64,000 nucleotides of DNA, taken from NCBI GenBank assembly GCA_948567375.1, contig OX419756.1, positions 73,298,333 to 73,362,332 of the forward strand, in the 5' to 3' direction. This DNA comes from Lunularia cruciata. Taxonomy: Eukaryota; Streptophyta; Marchantiopsida; Lunulariales; Lunulariaceae. Below the pieces are notes generated by a model. That model saw nothing but the letters and a program-made list of their open reading frames with translations, was not told where the DNA came from and searched no databases. A program made the translations under genes and the position numbers. This document shows, piece by piece, positions 35,811 to 46,989 of this stretch (position 1 is its first letter; every line of letters begins with the position of its first letter).

Positions 35811-37022
35811 TTTTACTTCTTTCCTCCTTACTAAATGGCATTACCACTCTTGTGTTTTCATTGCGATTGCAAATGATATAGATATTTTGTATCTTGATTA
35901 TCCTGTGTTGATATAAATGCTTTTCATATAGTATATAGTTTCTTACTTGACTGGTTTTCATATAGTACCTTTTTTGAATTCTATATATGCATGTGTCTCT
36001 GATCTCAAATATCTTCCTGATCTTGTAATACTTGTGTTTTTGTAAATCTTTTGTTTGTGCACCATGGTTTTCCTATAGTTTCTTCCTTGTACTTGTAATG
36101 GTTTTCATATAATTTATTATTTGAACTCTAGGTCCTTGTGTCCAAGTGGATCCCTTAGAGGAGCCTATTGTAGAGGCCATGGTGATGAGAGGAACTGATT
36201 ATGTTATAGGACATGTTGCATTGTCATCACATGCACTCTAGTGACTTGTTTACCACAAAGGAGGAAGACCATGGCCTAAGTGAAGGAGGAGACCATCTCA
36301 TGACCAAGCCACCATTGTAGGAGGTTGAAAAAGCCATGGATACCCTAGACTTAGAGGAGGGAGTTCAAGTGGACCATGTACTAGGACTATGAACCGGCTT
36401 ATCTTTCACTCAATATGAACCTCTAATGGCTATTAAGGTAGTGCACCATGGAGGAGGAAGATTTTGGTATTAGATATTGGTTTTTTGGTAGATGTTATGT
36501 GCAATAGTAGTTTTCTTCCATGGCAGTGATCCTCCATGGTGGCTCAACAAGGATGGAAATTTTATACACCACAGAGTTCTTTTACATATACCATCCATTC
36601 TAGAGTTAGAGAGTTCATGGAGTTTTGTGTATGAGAGTTTGAGGTTATCATTTGGACTGATAGCACAAGATATGTGGTGGAGCATATTTTGAGAGACATG
36701 TGGACCCATGGTCTTTTGCTGGAAGGTATGTACAATGTTACTTGTCTCATGGGTTTACTTGATGACATGGATGGGTATAGAGATTGTTGTTGAGACTACG
36801 TTTACCATCCTTATAATGCATTTATTGTATTGGGTCTATGTTTACATGATATATTGATAGTTGATTCTACATTCTTACCCTATTGTAAGAACCATCTCCA
36901 TGATACTATACATCCTTGCTGATTTAGTCCCTTCTATTCTAAGATCTAATTCAACTTTGGCATCATTGCACTACTTGATAGCTCCTCTTACATAATATAG
37001 ATTAGATTTGAGATTATCTATT
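35811..37022. other. Repeat-derived sequence without a recognised gene
   Basis: It contains a short third copy of the segment at 35360-35420 (gaaccggcttatctttcact at 36391). The frames at 36470-36768 overlap on both strands and lack motifs. Confidence 0.4.
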
Positions 37023-37240
37023 CAACATGGAACTATAACTCCAAAGGAGATCCCATTCCCCATCATGCATGGGAGGATCATGAAATATAGATACCATACC
37101 ATGGTAAGGATCCACACTATACTATACAAGTCTCTTACATTGTAGTGTGAACCATTACCATGGTTTGGCATTTGCATTTCATGATCCTCCCATGCATGAT
37201 GTGGAATGGGATTTCCTTTGGAGGTATAGTCATATGTTCA
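37023..37240. repeat. Long inverted repeat (~98-bp arms, 22-bp spacer)
   Basis: Left arm 37023-37120 and right arm 37143-37240 are reverse complements with a minority of mismatches. The core catgcatgggaggatcatga in the left arm is matched by tcatgatcctcccatgcatg in the right. The spacer is actatacaagtctcttacattg. An RNA from either strand would fold into a long hairpin. Candidates are a foldback/MITE element or a hairpin small-RNA locus. No clear target duplication was seen. Confidence 0.85.
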
Positions 37241-38740
37241 TAGGGAGACCCATCATTAAGCACAAGGATGCAACATAAGAGCACATTAGATAAGATCATT
37301 TTCCACCTTATAGTACATAGTACACTTTGACCCTCCTCCTATGTCACGAGGAATTATCCATTTGAGTGTATGATATTTGTGTACATTTGTATATTTACAA
37401 ACTAAATGTACATACTATTGTTGTATACTTATATATATCCAAATGTATTGACCCTATTTTTGTGTCTGGAATTTTGACTCTTTACTTGTACTTTTTTTGG
37501 TGTATTTGTTATATTCCTACATGTTTCTCTTTTGTGTTTCACCTATCATATCATTTTTCTTGGAGACAAAAGATGTTGTGATTTAAGTGCTTTTGACGAA
37601 GGTGGCTTTGTCAACAACTCTAGTTCTGGAAGTTTAGATTTGGACTTTACAACCAAGGGAGAAGGTTTTGCTAAATGAATTTTTTGAGAATTTATTGTGC
37701 CAAAGTGGAAGAACTTATAGGAGACTTGTTTGTTTCTTGTAGAGGAGGTTGTATAGAGTAGGTTGTGCTTTTAATTCTCTATTTTCAAGAGTGATATTTT
37801 AGTTGTATGACTCTACTTGTTTATAACAATCTTGCTTGATACTTCTTACAATAAGGCCCACTACTATAGATTCTATACCATCTAAAGTGCTTGGTATGAA
37901 ACTAGGAAAGTCATAGAAGGCAAACCAGTTCTTAGAACTTCTCAAACAGGAGGGAGAGGTCATCATGGATGACACCTATGCTTTTTCTCCAAGTCCTCAA
38001 GTAGCAGTTGCCTTTATATCAAACCCTATAGCAATATTGTTGAAGAGAGTCTAAATTTCACTATCAAGAAGGAAAATGGTCTTGAGTCTCTTGAAGTGAA
38101 GGACAAGATGGCATTGGTGGTGCAAAAGATAGAGTATGCATCTATCTGAGTTCAAGTAAGCAACCCAATCCTTATAACAACTTTCTCTTAGATAAGAAAT
38201 GTGTTCCATTTTCTTACTAAATGTACCTGAGTAATTTGAGTTGAGTGAATGGTGTTGCAATTACAACATAATGCTTTCACATACAAAGAGATCTCTTACT
38301 AATTGAGCTTCCAAGAGCTTTGATGGCATAACTTTTTAATTCAAATACCTATGATTGCACACAAAGATGGCCCAATAGTTAATCAAGCATATGGTCAATG
38401 GAGGTACAACTATTGGCACAACATCCAACCAATTTTGAGGCAAATATGTTATGTTAGCCTATTCATGGGATTGGGTTATTTATTATGGTTCTATATCCCA
38501 TTACTCAATATCAGAAGCTTCTATTTATGCTTACTCAATATGTAGATGCTTCTCTTTACTATAGGTTTTTGTCTTTCTTTACTCAAGAATGTAGACAAGT
38601 TTCAACCTTCCAATATAAAAACTTGTTTGGCCGGTTAGATATTACTGAAACTCTATTGTGATTCACCACAATAGTTATATGTAAGAGTTGATTATTTTTC
38701 CTTACCTTATTTATCTATTTCTTACCTTATCTCTCTTATT
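37241..38740. other. AT-rich sequence, no gene recognised
   Basis: Frames such as 37366-37581 and 38351-38545 are AT-driven and without motifs. No repeat shared with other parts of the window was noticed. Confidence 0.4.
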
Positions 38741-39243
38741 ATCTTATCCTTCTTACCAAGTTTAAAATACCAAGTTTTCATGTCTTTGCTTGATCTTAGA
38801 AATGTTGAGATTTTCCTAACAACCCTAGTGCAACCATGGCAGATTGTTGTGAAACTAGAACAAAACCTTCTCAAACCTCTTACTAACCCATGGTAAAACC
38901 CTATCAACAGGCAACCTTATGATGAACACACATCAATAATTGGGAGCAATACTCCAATTCCAAAATGGAGTATTGTCTCTCCCTAATCTTATGAATGTTA
39001 ACTCTCTTGTTTTTGATCTTATCCTTCTTACCAAGTTTGAAGTAGCAAGTTTTCATGTCTTTGCATGATCTTAGAAATGTTAAGATTTTCCTAACAACCC
39101 TAGTGCAACCATGGCAGATTTTTGTGAAACTAGAACAAAACCTTCTCAAACCTCTTACTAACCCATGGTAAAACCCTATCAAACGGGCAACCTTATGATG
39201 AACACACATCAATAATTGGGAGCAATACTCCAATTCCAAAATG
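38741..39243. repeat. 275-bp tandem duplication, high identity
   Basis: The unit atcttatccttcttaccaag starts at 38741 and again at 39016. The copies are nearly identical through agcaatactccaattccaaa. High identity suggests it is among the younger rearrangements here. The overlapping minus-strand frames (38722-38907, 38904-39239) read the same peptide twice and are a by-product. Confidence 0.95.
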
Positions 39244-39639
39244 GAAAGTTTATCTATTCTCCTATTTGTGTCTTGTGTTTGAATGTGACAAAGGTCAGTA
39301 GATAGATATTAGGATGCATGATAGATCATGATAAATAGATCCCAAAATACATTATATGTGGCACAATTGGAAGAGTGGCATTATCTTCTTGTATAAAATA
39401 AACAAGTGGCTTGAAAAGAGCTATATTACATAATGTAGATCTCTAGAAACCTAGAAAATAGCCATTGAAACAAAGCCAAGGTAAAGATTAAACATACTCC
39501 ACTCCCATGTCCTTTGAACTACTCTACACCACATTGCATACCTTCTTCCATAATTCCACTAGCATTATGCCACTTACTCAACCCATGATTATCACTTGAA
39601 TTATCACTTGACTCATTTTCTACATCTTAACTCACATTG

Positions 39640-40080
39640 CTCAAGGAGAAACATACCATGAGTTCCAAATTAAAAATCAATTCTTGTATAATATGGACAT
39701 ATATGATTCAACATATCCTTGATAGTCCCCCATCCTTGTTTCAGCTCTTCCTTGGCAAGCCCCTGGCTAGTGAGCTTTTCTTTCTAGGTTTGAGCTTGTT
39801 GGTAAGAGACCATGTATAGAGCTCATTTTTTGTGTAGCCTCTCCCTATTCATGGATTCAAGAAAACCCCTCACAAATTTCATTAAATAAGTGGCCATGTA
39901 ACTAAATGCAATACTCTTTCAAACAAGTTCCTTACTATTTCCTCTATACATTTGCTTGAAACATTCAGGGTCCGCAAGATAGTCCAATAATTGACCATAA
40001 TGGCGATAGATCATTTTGAACCTCTACTCTCTCTCACTTTTGGTTTAGAGCTTATAGATAAAAGCTCAGAGGACTATCTT
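39640..40080 (-). pseudogene. Family D block, second copy
   Basis: The minus-strand frame reads RFKMIYRHYGQLLDYLADPE, CFKQMYRGNSKELV, stop, KSIAFSYMATYLMKFVRGFL, ESMNRERLHKK. Further down it reads EELKQGWGTIKDMLNHICPY. It is homologous to 28860-29080. The repeated segment at 40090-40260 lies just upstream on the same strand. No recognised domain; possibly a gag-like protein. Confidence 0.5.
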
Positions 40081-40260
40081 GATGGTAGCCTTGTTGATTG
40101 TTTTGTGAGCCGGCTTGTCTCTCACTCAAGATGGACCTATGATTGTTATTAAGGTAGTGCATTGTGGACTACAAAGGTAAGGAACTCCAACTTTTTTACA
40201 CTCCTCCAAGGCTAGAACTTTTAAGACACAAGACATTGCTCACTAGGGTTCACTGGAAGT

Positions 40261-41041
40261 TTTAAAATGGTTGTGCTACATAGGAAGTTCAAACCAATTC
40301 TCCCAAAGTGCATAACTTAGCATTCAAAATCCTCACTTGTAATCAAAAATAAATTTTGATTTGTTCAATACTGATTCTCTTGGGAACAAACTCATTTTGA
40401 GTAAAATGAATTCCAAAAAAAAAAATTGTATAAATCAATTTGTTGCATTTTCTCACTTCAAATTGCCTTGCATAGTAACCTATGCAAGCTTGAAAGGATC
40501 ATTCAAATTTGTGTTTGTGCGGCAGGCTGGAGGACTCAAATTTTGCATAGCTTTCCTCTTCTCACACAATACCTTTGAGTTACATTTAATTTGGTCATTA
40601 TTATTAGCATGAACTTTATAATTGATTTCATATCATAATTTTAGCTTTGGTGTTCTCCCAAGATTGCAGAAATGGGCTGTAAGGTTATTAAATACTCATG
40701 ATCTCTTTTATAGACATTTCCTTTTCTTGATACATTTTCATTTTCATTACAGCTTGTGTCAATAAATTTTACTGGTAAGTTAAAAACTAGTAATTTTTCA
40801 TGAAACCTATTATTAAAACACCCTATTGTATCCAATTCAATGAGTGAGTGAGTTACTGTAGCTTTTCAAACATGTATGGTGATAGAGAGTAATTAACACA
40901 TGAATAGTAGATGTTATAGGAATGAACTAAATTTCATAAACTTTTATACAATATGTAGGGACACACCATCAAATTTATTGGACCACCAATAAATATTTTA
41001 AGGAACTTACCATAAAATTCCATAAGTGTCCAATTGAACCC
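40261..41041. other. AT-rich sequence, nothing recognised
   Basis: No gene or shared repeat was identified. The frames 40361-40612 and 40641-40835 lack motifs. Confidence 0.4.
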
Positions 41042-41390
41042 CCCTATCATGCATATTATTTTGGTTTTTTTTTTCAATTTTTAGTTCTATTGACACCTAG
41101 ATTGAAGACTATGGAGAATTGAGTGAAAAGTTATATGGATTTTTAGGTTTTTTAAGGTGTATAGTGGTTATTACACATTAAGAGTGATGGGTAAGGAATT
41201 TTAATTTCTACTCTCTTAGTTTTCATGATTGAGTTCCATGGGAATTTAGTTTGAAAATTTTTGAGATGGAAATTGAACGTTATGAGAGTTTATAGTTTTT
41301 AGGATTTGTAGAGATTGGATTTTCTTATGTGAGTTGAGATATGAAGTGTTGTGGTTTTGCATGTATGGGGAAATATGGAGAGGAGTATCA

Positions 41391-41480
41391 CATGTTATTA
41401 TTGTTATTCTTGTGCTAGTCATGGCCACACCTCCCCATGTTATTATTGTGATTCTTGTGCTAGCCATGGCCACACCTCCC
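41391..41480. repeat. 45-bp tandem duplication at the start of C1 coding sequence
   Basis: The unit catgttattattg.gattct (and ctagccatggccacacctcc) occurs at 41391 and 41436. C2 has a single unit. The duplication adds 15 codons and keeps the frame leading into the zinc finger. Confidence 0.9.
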
Positions 41481-41484
41481 CATG

Positions 41485-41621
41485 TAGGGCCGCCAAAAGC
41501 AACTCAAGATATACCATGCACGGTGTGCCATCAATGCTTCACCTCACAAGGAGTAAAGACTCATGTGAGAAGGATGCACAAGGACTATGATTGGACCACA
41601 TGGGATGCTTATGTGAGATGA
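41485..41621 (+). pseudogene. N-terminal C2H2 zinc finger of family C (C1)
   Basis: The frame reads DIPCTVCHQCFTSQGVKTHV, then RRMH: C-x2-C-x11-H-x4-H. The form C..C...F....GV..H.RR.H is that of N-terminal fingers in R2-type non-LTR elements, which bind target DNA. C2 has CPVCHQRFTLQG at 57055 and then loses the frame. DNA binding is inferred from the family pattern. Confidence 0.7.
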
Positions 41622-42699
41622 GCAACCACATTGACAACAATGACACTTAGAGTATGCATGCTTCCTCTATCTCTTTGTTGACCGTTCTAGGGATACTGAT
41701 CGAGTTGTGGGAGTGGTTAGCTTATCAGGTGGGTTGCATTTTGGGACTATTTGATACTAGTTTTCCATGTCCATGTCTATTCTATAGGCTATCTTGTACA
41801 CTCCATGATGAGGCTAGATAGGCTTTTTGCCTACCACTTGGTTGTTTGGCATGTGATCCCTTGGACAAGGTAGCATGGTTCTTATTCCTCTCACTCCCTT
41901 GATGGTGTCTTCATTATGCTAGAGGAGGATGTGTGGAGCATAGAGAGATGGCTTGTAGATTTCATCAATTCCAAGCGGAGGATGTTCTGCCTAATCCCCC
42001 GCTTGGAATCAATGAAATCTACCAACGCAATCACCCTTCAAAATGAGTCTGTTAGGGCTGCACATTTTAGGAGATAGGTTTTGCCATAGGATATCATATA
42101 GTCCACTTGATTATAATGATGTAGGACATTGGGCCAAGTAGGAGATTTTAGTAGAGAAACACAAGTGCTACACCCTCTATCCACGGCTTGTCCTATTGAT
42201 GAGACTATCTTTTTCCTACACTCATTACATCCTATGATAGGAGATGGATTACCATTAGAGGTCTTAGATTATCCACTCGAGCAACCTTTATGTCTAGATA
42301 AGTTACTTTTTGCACAAGCATTGTGCATTGCCCCTCACCTATTTCAAGAGGCTTGTGAGGGGATGGTATATGAGCATCTTAGAGATGAACTTCAAGTAGA
42401 TAATCCTTCTAGTGGTTGTTCTAATTTTTTTAGGTGGCTACAACAATAGCAACAGGAGATATTCTTATGTCTATTAGTCAAGTTTAGTTGCTAGTCAACT
42501 TCTTGCAATAGAGAAGAACATGGAGGACATTAGACCAATTGCTATTAGAGAGATCTTTTTGCATTTTGTCAACTGCACCATTGTCCTTTGGCATCATTCT
42601 CACTTCTAACAACACCTTAGTCCACATTAATTTTGGAGTAGCTATACTTGGAGGATGTGAGGCTATATCTCTAGGCATTAAAGCACTCTAGATATCCAT

Positions 42700-43660
42700 C
42701 CGGAGTGGGTCATCCTATAGGTGGATGTTGAGAACACTTTTAATTGCATCTCATGATCATCCATCTTTAGAGAGATTAGGGAGGCTGGTGGATAGTTAAT
42801 GAGTCTTATTGTTTGGTCTTTTTATAGCTCTCTTGCTTCCTTACTACCAACACAATTGTTCACAAGAAGGAGTCACCATTTGGATTCAGCTATTGGTACA
42901 TGTCAAGGATATCCTTGAGAAGGACTTTATTTTTCATGGCTCACTTTAGAGCTCTCTTATCTACTACTTTGGCCAAGCCAAGTTGTGTATTTCCCTCCTT
43001 GGCAGATGATACATACATCATGGGCCCAATAGATCAGATTAGGCAGACCTTTGATCACTTGACTACCAAGCTACATCTAGTAGGCTTGAGAGTCAAGGTG
43101 TCAAAGTGCAATGCACGGTCCTCTTTAGGTTTCCCTCCCCACCTTGAGCTTCCAAAGGGTATATGACATCTATAGATAGACTACGTGTTTGTGGAGTGCT
43201 AATAGGATCTTTTAATAGGATTTTTTCACAAGCTTCATAGACACTACACTTGAAAAGGATGTTCTCCATGTGGATGACCTTTCATTACTAGGAGATCCAC
43301 ATGTGGCATTTGATATACTCTACTATAGTATTGCTCATTGACTGACTTACCTCCCCTGCATAGTTCTCCTCTCTTTGTCCTTCTAATCATGTTTGAGAGC
43401 CTTTGATAAGAGGAATATGGGAGTCTTTGGTGATATTATTGGACCAAGTACATTTGAGTGTGTGATAGAGGATTTGGCACATAGACAGATGGCTTTGTCA
43501 ATCTCATGTGGAGGAGTTGGCTTACTAGTTTTGGAAGAGACTGCACCTATTTTGGGTAGTTGGGTTCTCTTGGCACCCCTACTTTCCTCTCATTTTGTGG
43601 TTGGTGATAGGCCAGTTTTGGAGACTTATGTGATAGAGGTGGATGGATCCATTTCTCTCT
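42700..43660 (+). pseudogene. Reverse transcriptase of family C (C1)
   Basis: Blocks: VDVENTFNCIS near 42724 (motif A, catalytic Asp), AIGTCQGYP near 42890 (motif B, usually GDP), then in frame 42900-43166 AHFRALLSTTLAKPSCVFPS, LADDTYIMGP (motif C, catalytic Asp pair) and KLHLVGLRVKVSKC (motif D). Frame 43393-43662 continues with CGGVGLLVLEE and GSWVLLAPLLSSHF, which follow RT in this family. The A-B-C-D order with LADD identifies a non-LTR-type RT. Frames are interrupted, so it is non-functional. Confidence 0.8.
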
Positions 43661-43790
43661 AGATGTTATTGCAAATGAGAGATAGTCTATCCCCATGCGC
43701 ATCCAAGGACTTTCCATCTTTTCTATCACTATTGTCAAATTGGACTAGAGGTTTACAGTCTTCCTTGATGCAGCAATAGTGTGAGTAAAT

Positions 43791-44450
43791 GCTACATTGA
43801 GGATAGAAACCGTAGTGCAATTGATGGATTGGGAGTGTGTTAGAGAGAGAGAGGATGGGATGGAGGCTCTAGGATTACAATATCTAGCACTTTGCCTTTT
43901 TCTCTTGAATCTATTCCCCATCAAGATTATGTACATCTAGCATGAGCAAGTGAGAGTATATCTTTTTTTCATTTTGGAGCAAAGTTCATGGATATAGTGA
44001 TGAATTCACCAAACCTGATGATTTTTCCTATGATGATCTATGATAGAGAGTGGGATTTGATGATCTATAGTCTATTATGATGGATCTAAATATACCAAAT
44101 CCTCTACCTTTTAACACTCAAGTAGAAATTTGTTATGTGGTTAGACCAACGCAGTGTTTAGGGATTTCATAGTCTACAATTTTGATGAGTAATATTATCA
44201 ACAAATGATAGCATTTGAAGTCCCAATTATCCATGCTCTCTCATGAGTGATCATATTAACTCTCTATTGAAGTATGAAGTAGTAATTGAGTAGTTATTAT
44301 ATGTAGGAATCATGGATCTGCAATTGCAAGAGTAGTTGTAAGGAATGCAAGGGATGGTGAATGAGTTTTGGGAAACCAAGATGAACATGGAAGCATTGCA
44401 AAATCAAATACTTACCTTCAAGAATGATAAGGTGATGCAAGAAGGGGATT
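43791..44450 (+). mobile_element. Chromovirus fragment B1 (leader/gag only)
   Basis: The sequence is collinear with the B2 leader and gag start at about 45300-45930 (shared acactcaagtagaaatt, atattatcaacaa, ggaatgcaagggatg). It lacks its own 5' LTR, abuts C1 on the left, and ends at a short purine run (agaagggga) directly before the LTR at 44451. The rest of its internal region is deleted. It is best read as the remnant of a second family-B element sharing the LTR at 44451. Confidence 0.8.
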
Positions 44451-45200
44451 TGTAATACCAAGAGCTAGCCATATGGTCTAGATGTGAAATTTGGTTTGAT
44501 AACATCTGGAATAATGTTATACATGATTGTCAAAATAGATTAGATAGTAGTATCACCAAAAGAGTACTTTTACTAATAGGGCAAAAACCAAATTAGACTT
44601 GAAAACCTTAGTACCAATAGCTAGACATATGATTTAAAGGTGAGAATTGGTTTGGTAACATTTGGAATGATATTACACATGATTTACTAAATAGATCAGA
44701 AAGAGGTATCATTAAAAGGGGACTTCTACTAATAGAGTAGAAACCAAAATATGCCTAAAATCTTTGAATGCAATTTTGGAGGCCTAAACTAATGTATTAG
44801 GCCTCAAAAATGTGCAAACTCCCTCTCCAACAAAGGAGTGGTTGGCCTTCCCTTCCCCTTGGTTCGTCTTGTCGAGAGCTTTCCAATGGTACCTCATGTG
44901 ATTTTGAGATTCCTACATGAAAATTCCCTAAAAGGTTCCTTCCGGTCAAAGCTTGTTTGACCAACCAAATAGGACTAGGATCAATATGTCACCTATCCAA
45001 GTAAGTAATCCAAGGGTGGAGCTTTCTGACATATCATCTATCTGTGTGCTTAATCCTATGGTGGAGCTCCCTTGGAGGAGATCCTCTTTGTCTATATAAT
45101 AAAGAGAAAGTGCTCCTTGGGGCATCGGAGGTTTGAGTGTGAAATTGTGTGTTTCGCATGATGTGTTTCTCTTCAGGTCTCCTATCCTTGGAGTATTACA
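44451..45200 (+). repeat. Family-B LTR (long subtype), 5' LTR position
   Basis: The LTR is 750 bp, TGTAATACCAAGAGCTAGCC to GGAGTATTACA. Its U3 contains a tandem duplication of about 155 bp (units from 44458 and 44613). The TATA/AATAAA motif tctatataataaagagaaag is at 45091. A primer-binding site follows directly. It differs structurally from the 587-bp 3' LTR at 50292, although both LTRs of one insertion start identical. Confidence 0.9.
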
Positions 45201-45201
45201 A

Positions 45202-45216
45202 TGATATCAGAGCAGG
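45202..45216 (+). other. Primer-binding site for initiator tRNA-Met
   Basis: TGATATCAGAGCAGG directly after the LTR matches the common plant retrotransposon site TGGTATCAGAGC..., with one G-to-A change. It is the start of minus-strand DNA synthesis in LTR retrotransposons and fixes the LTR end. Confidence 0.85.
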
Positions 45217-45699
45217 TGTTGTCATCCAAGAGAGCGGATCACCTCTTTTGGAAGAACATGGGCTATTGAGACTAAGTAATTTTGAGAAGAGACACCTTGG
45301 TATATTGGTAGATTAGGAGTGCTAGAGGAGGATAGAATGGAGGATAGAATGGAGGCTCTAGGAGGACAATGTCTAGCAGCTGGCTTTCAGTTCTTGAATT
45401 TATTCCACATCAAGATTATGTACATTTAGCGTGAGCAAGTGAGAGTGCATTTGGTTTTCACTTTGGAGTAGAGTTCATAGATATAGTGATGAATTTGCCA
45501 AACCTAGTGATTTTGCCTGTAGTGATTACAATATAGAGTGGGATTTGACAATCTACATTTTGTTGTGATGGATTTGAATATCCCAAATCCTTTCCTTTTT
45601 AACACTCAAGTAGAAATTCATTATGTAGTGAGACCATAAGTGATGTTTAGAGATTTTGTGGTTAAGAATTTTGGTGAGGAATATTATCAACAAGTGGTA

Positions 45700-46860
45700 G
45701 CTTTTGAGGTCCCAATAGTAGTTCCAGTAGTTTGTTTGCCCTCTAGTGTGATCATATTGGCTCTTTTTTGAAGTAGACAATAGCAATTGAGTGTTACAAG
45801 AACCGTGGATCCGTAGTTGCAAGGAATGCAAGGGATGTTGAATTTTTTTTGAGAGATTAAGATGACCATGGATGCATTACAAAGTCAAGTGTAGACCCTC
45901 AGGAATGATCAAGCAATGCAAGAAGAAGAGCTGTCTCCAAACCCAATACCTACGATTGAAGTACTTGGAGAAGCACCTGTGCCTACAAACCCTATCAACA
46001 ATGAAGCCATATTACTACTTTGGATGAAGAAGATCTGCAACATTAGAGCCTTACAAGGAGAAACGTACAATGGGAGTAGTGGAGAACTGGATCTCAAGAA
46101 TAAATCAATATTTCCGGTTGTCTTCAACAAAGATCATCGAGCATGTTGCAGGCATGTTTGCATGTGGATACTTGACAAATCTCTCACATGGTATGATGCT
46201 TGAGAATGATCCATGTTGGCAGAGAGAAGGGAGGTCACATGGACAACAATGCAAGAAGGTTTGCTAAAGAATTTCCAGTTGATGGATTTTGTGCAAATGG
46301 TCTGGATCCAACTATGGGGATTGAAACATAAGAACAATGTACAAGAGTATGTTGAGGCACTTTTGGATCTACAAGTCACAATAATCAACATGAGTCTAGT
46401 AGAGGCTCTTGACAATTTCAAACAAGGGTTGAAGGAGCAGATTTGCCAAGAAGTCATGGTAAAAAATCCTCGTATGATAGTTGAAGCTATTGCTTGTGTG
46501 TAAAGAATAGAAGGGGTATTGGATGGAGGTGAAGGAGTTGTTCCACCTCAACATTATCGGGCTGAAATGCCACCCATGGGTGAACAGTATTGATGGAACT
46601 AGGAAACCGTTGGTTTTGAGACCAAGGAGCACGACTACTTCAAGGAGCGCGGGGACGGGTAGAAGAACAGAGAGATGGAGTCACACAAGGAGAAGGAACT
46701 CAAGGATAACAATGCCATTGTTACAATTGTGGTTGTATTGGGCATATATCTACCAAATATTGTGCTCCTCTCTCTAGAAACCCTTGGCCTTCATGCAGGT
46801 GATCTTTGAACCACATAGAGAGATGCACTAAAGAAGAGGAGGTGGAAATCACTTTGGAAA
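45700..46860 (+). pseudogene. Gag of chromovirus B2
   Basis: Frames 45916-46203 and 46213-46503 are consecutive, offset by one base, and cover the capsid region: QGETYNGSSGELDLKNKS, then LLKNFQLMDFVQMVWIQLWG, VQEYVEALLDLQVTIINMSL and EALDNFKQGLKEQI. At about 46713-46760 a zinc knuckle reads CYNCGCIGHISTKYC; the expected fourth ligand reads Tyr, with a Cys one residue later. Gag would form the particle and bind RNA. Several stops make it inactive. Confidence 0.85.
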
Positions 46861-46989
46861 ACAAAGATTGCCAATAAACTTACCTTGTGGCCTTACTGGC
46901 TCAATAAGGAAACAAAAAAGTGAGGGAAGGAAGGAGATGAGTGTGGCAAAGTACCGAAAGGCAACATCACAATTGATTGTAGTGAATGG

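Larger units (their letters stand above)
41042..43790 (+). mobile_element. Non-LTR retrotransposon family C, copy C1, first segment
   Basis: It is collinear with C2 (56655-60213) from about 41070 (cctagattgaagactatgga) to about 43790. It contains an N-terminal C2H2 finger (41485-41590), then a stretch collinear with 57180-57960, then the reverse transcriptase (42700-43660). Homology to C2 breaks at about 43790, where chromovirus leader sequence starts. It resumes at 50879 and, after element E, at 55582. Stops and frameshifts occur throughout. Confidence 0.85.

Noticed and set aside
38722..39239. Pair of similar minus-strand peptides
   Set aside because: They are the same frame read twice through the 275-bp tandem duplication; no coding evidence beyond that.
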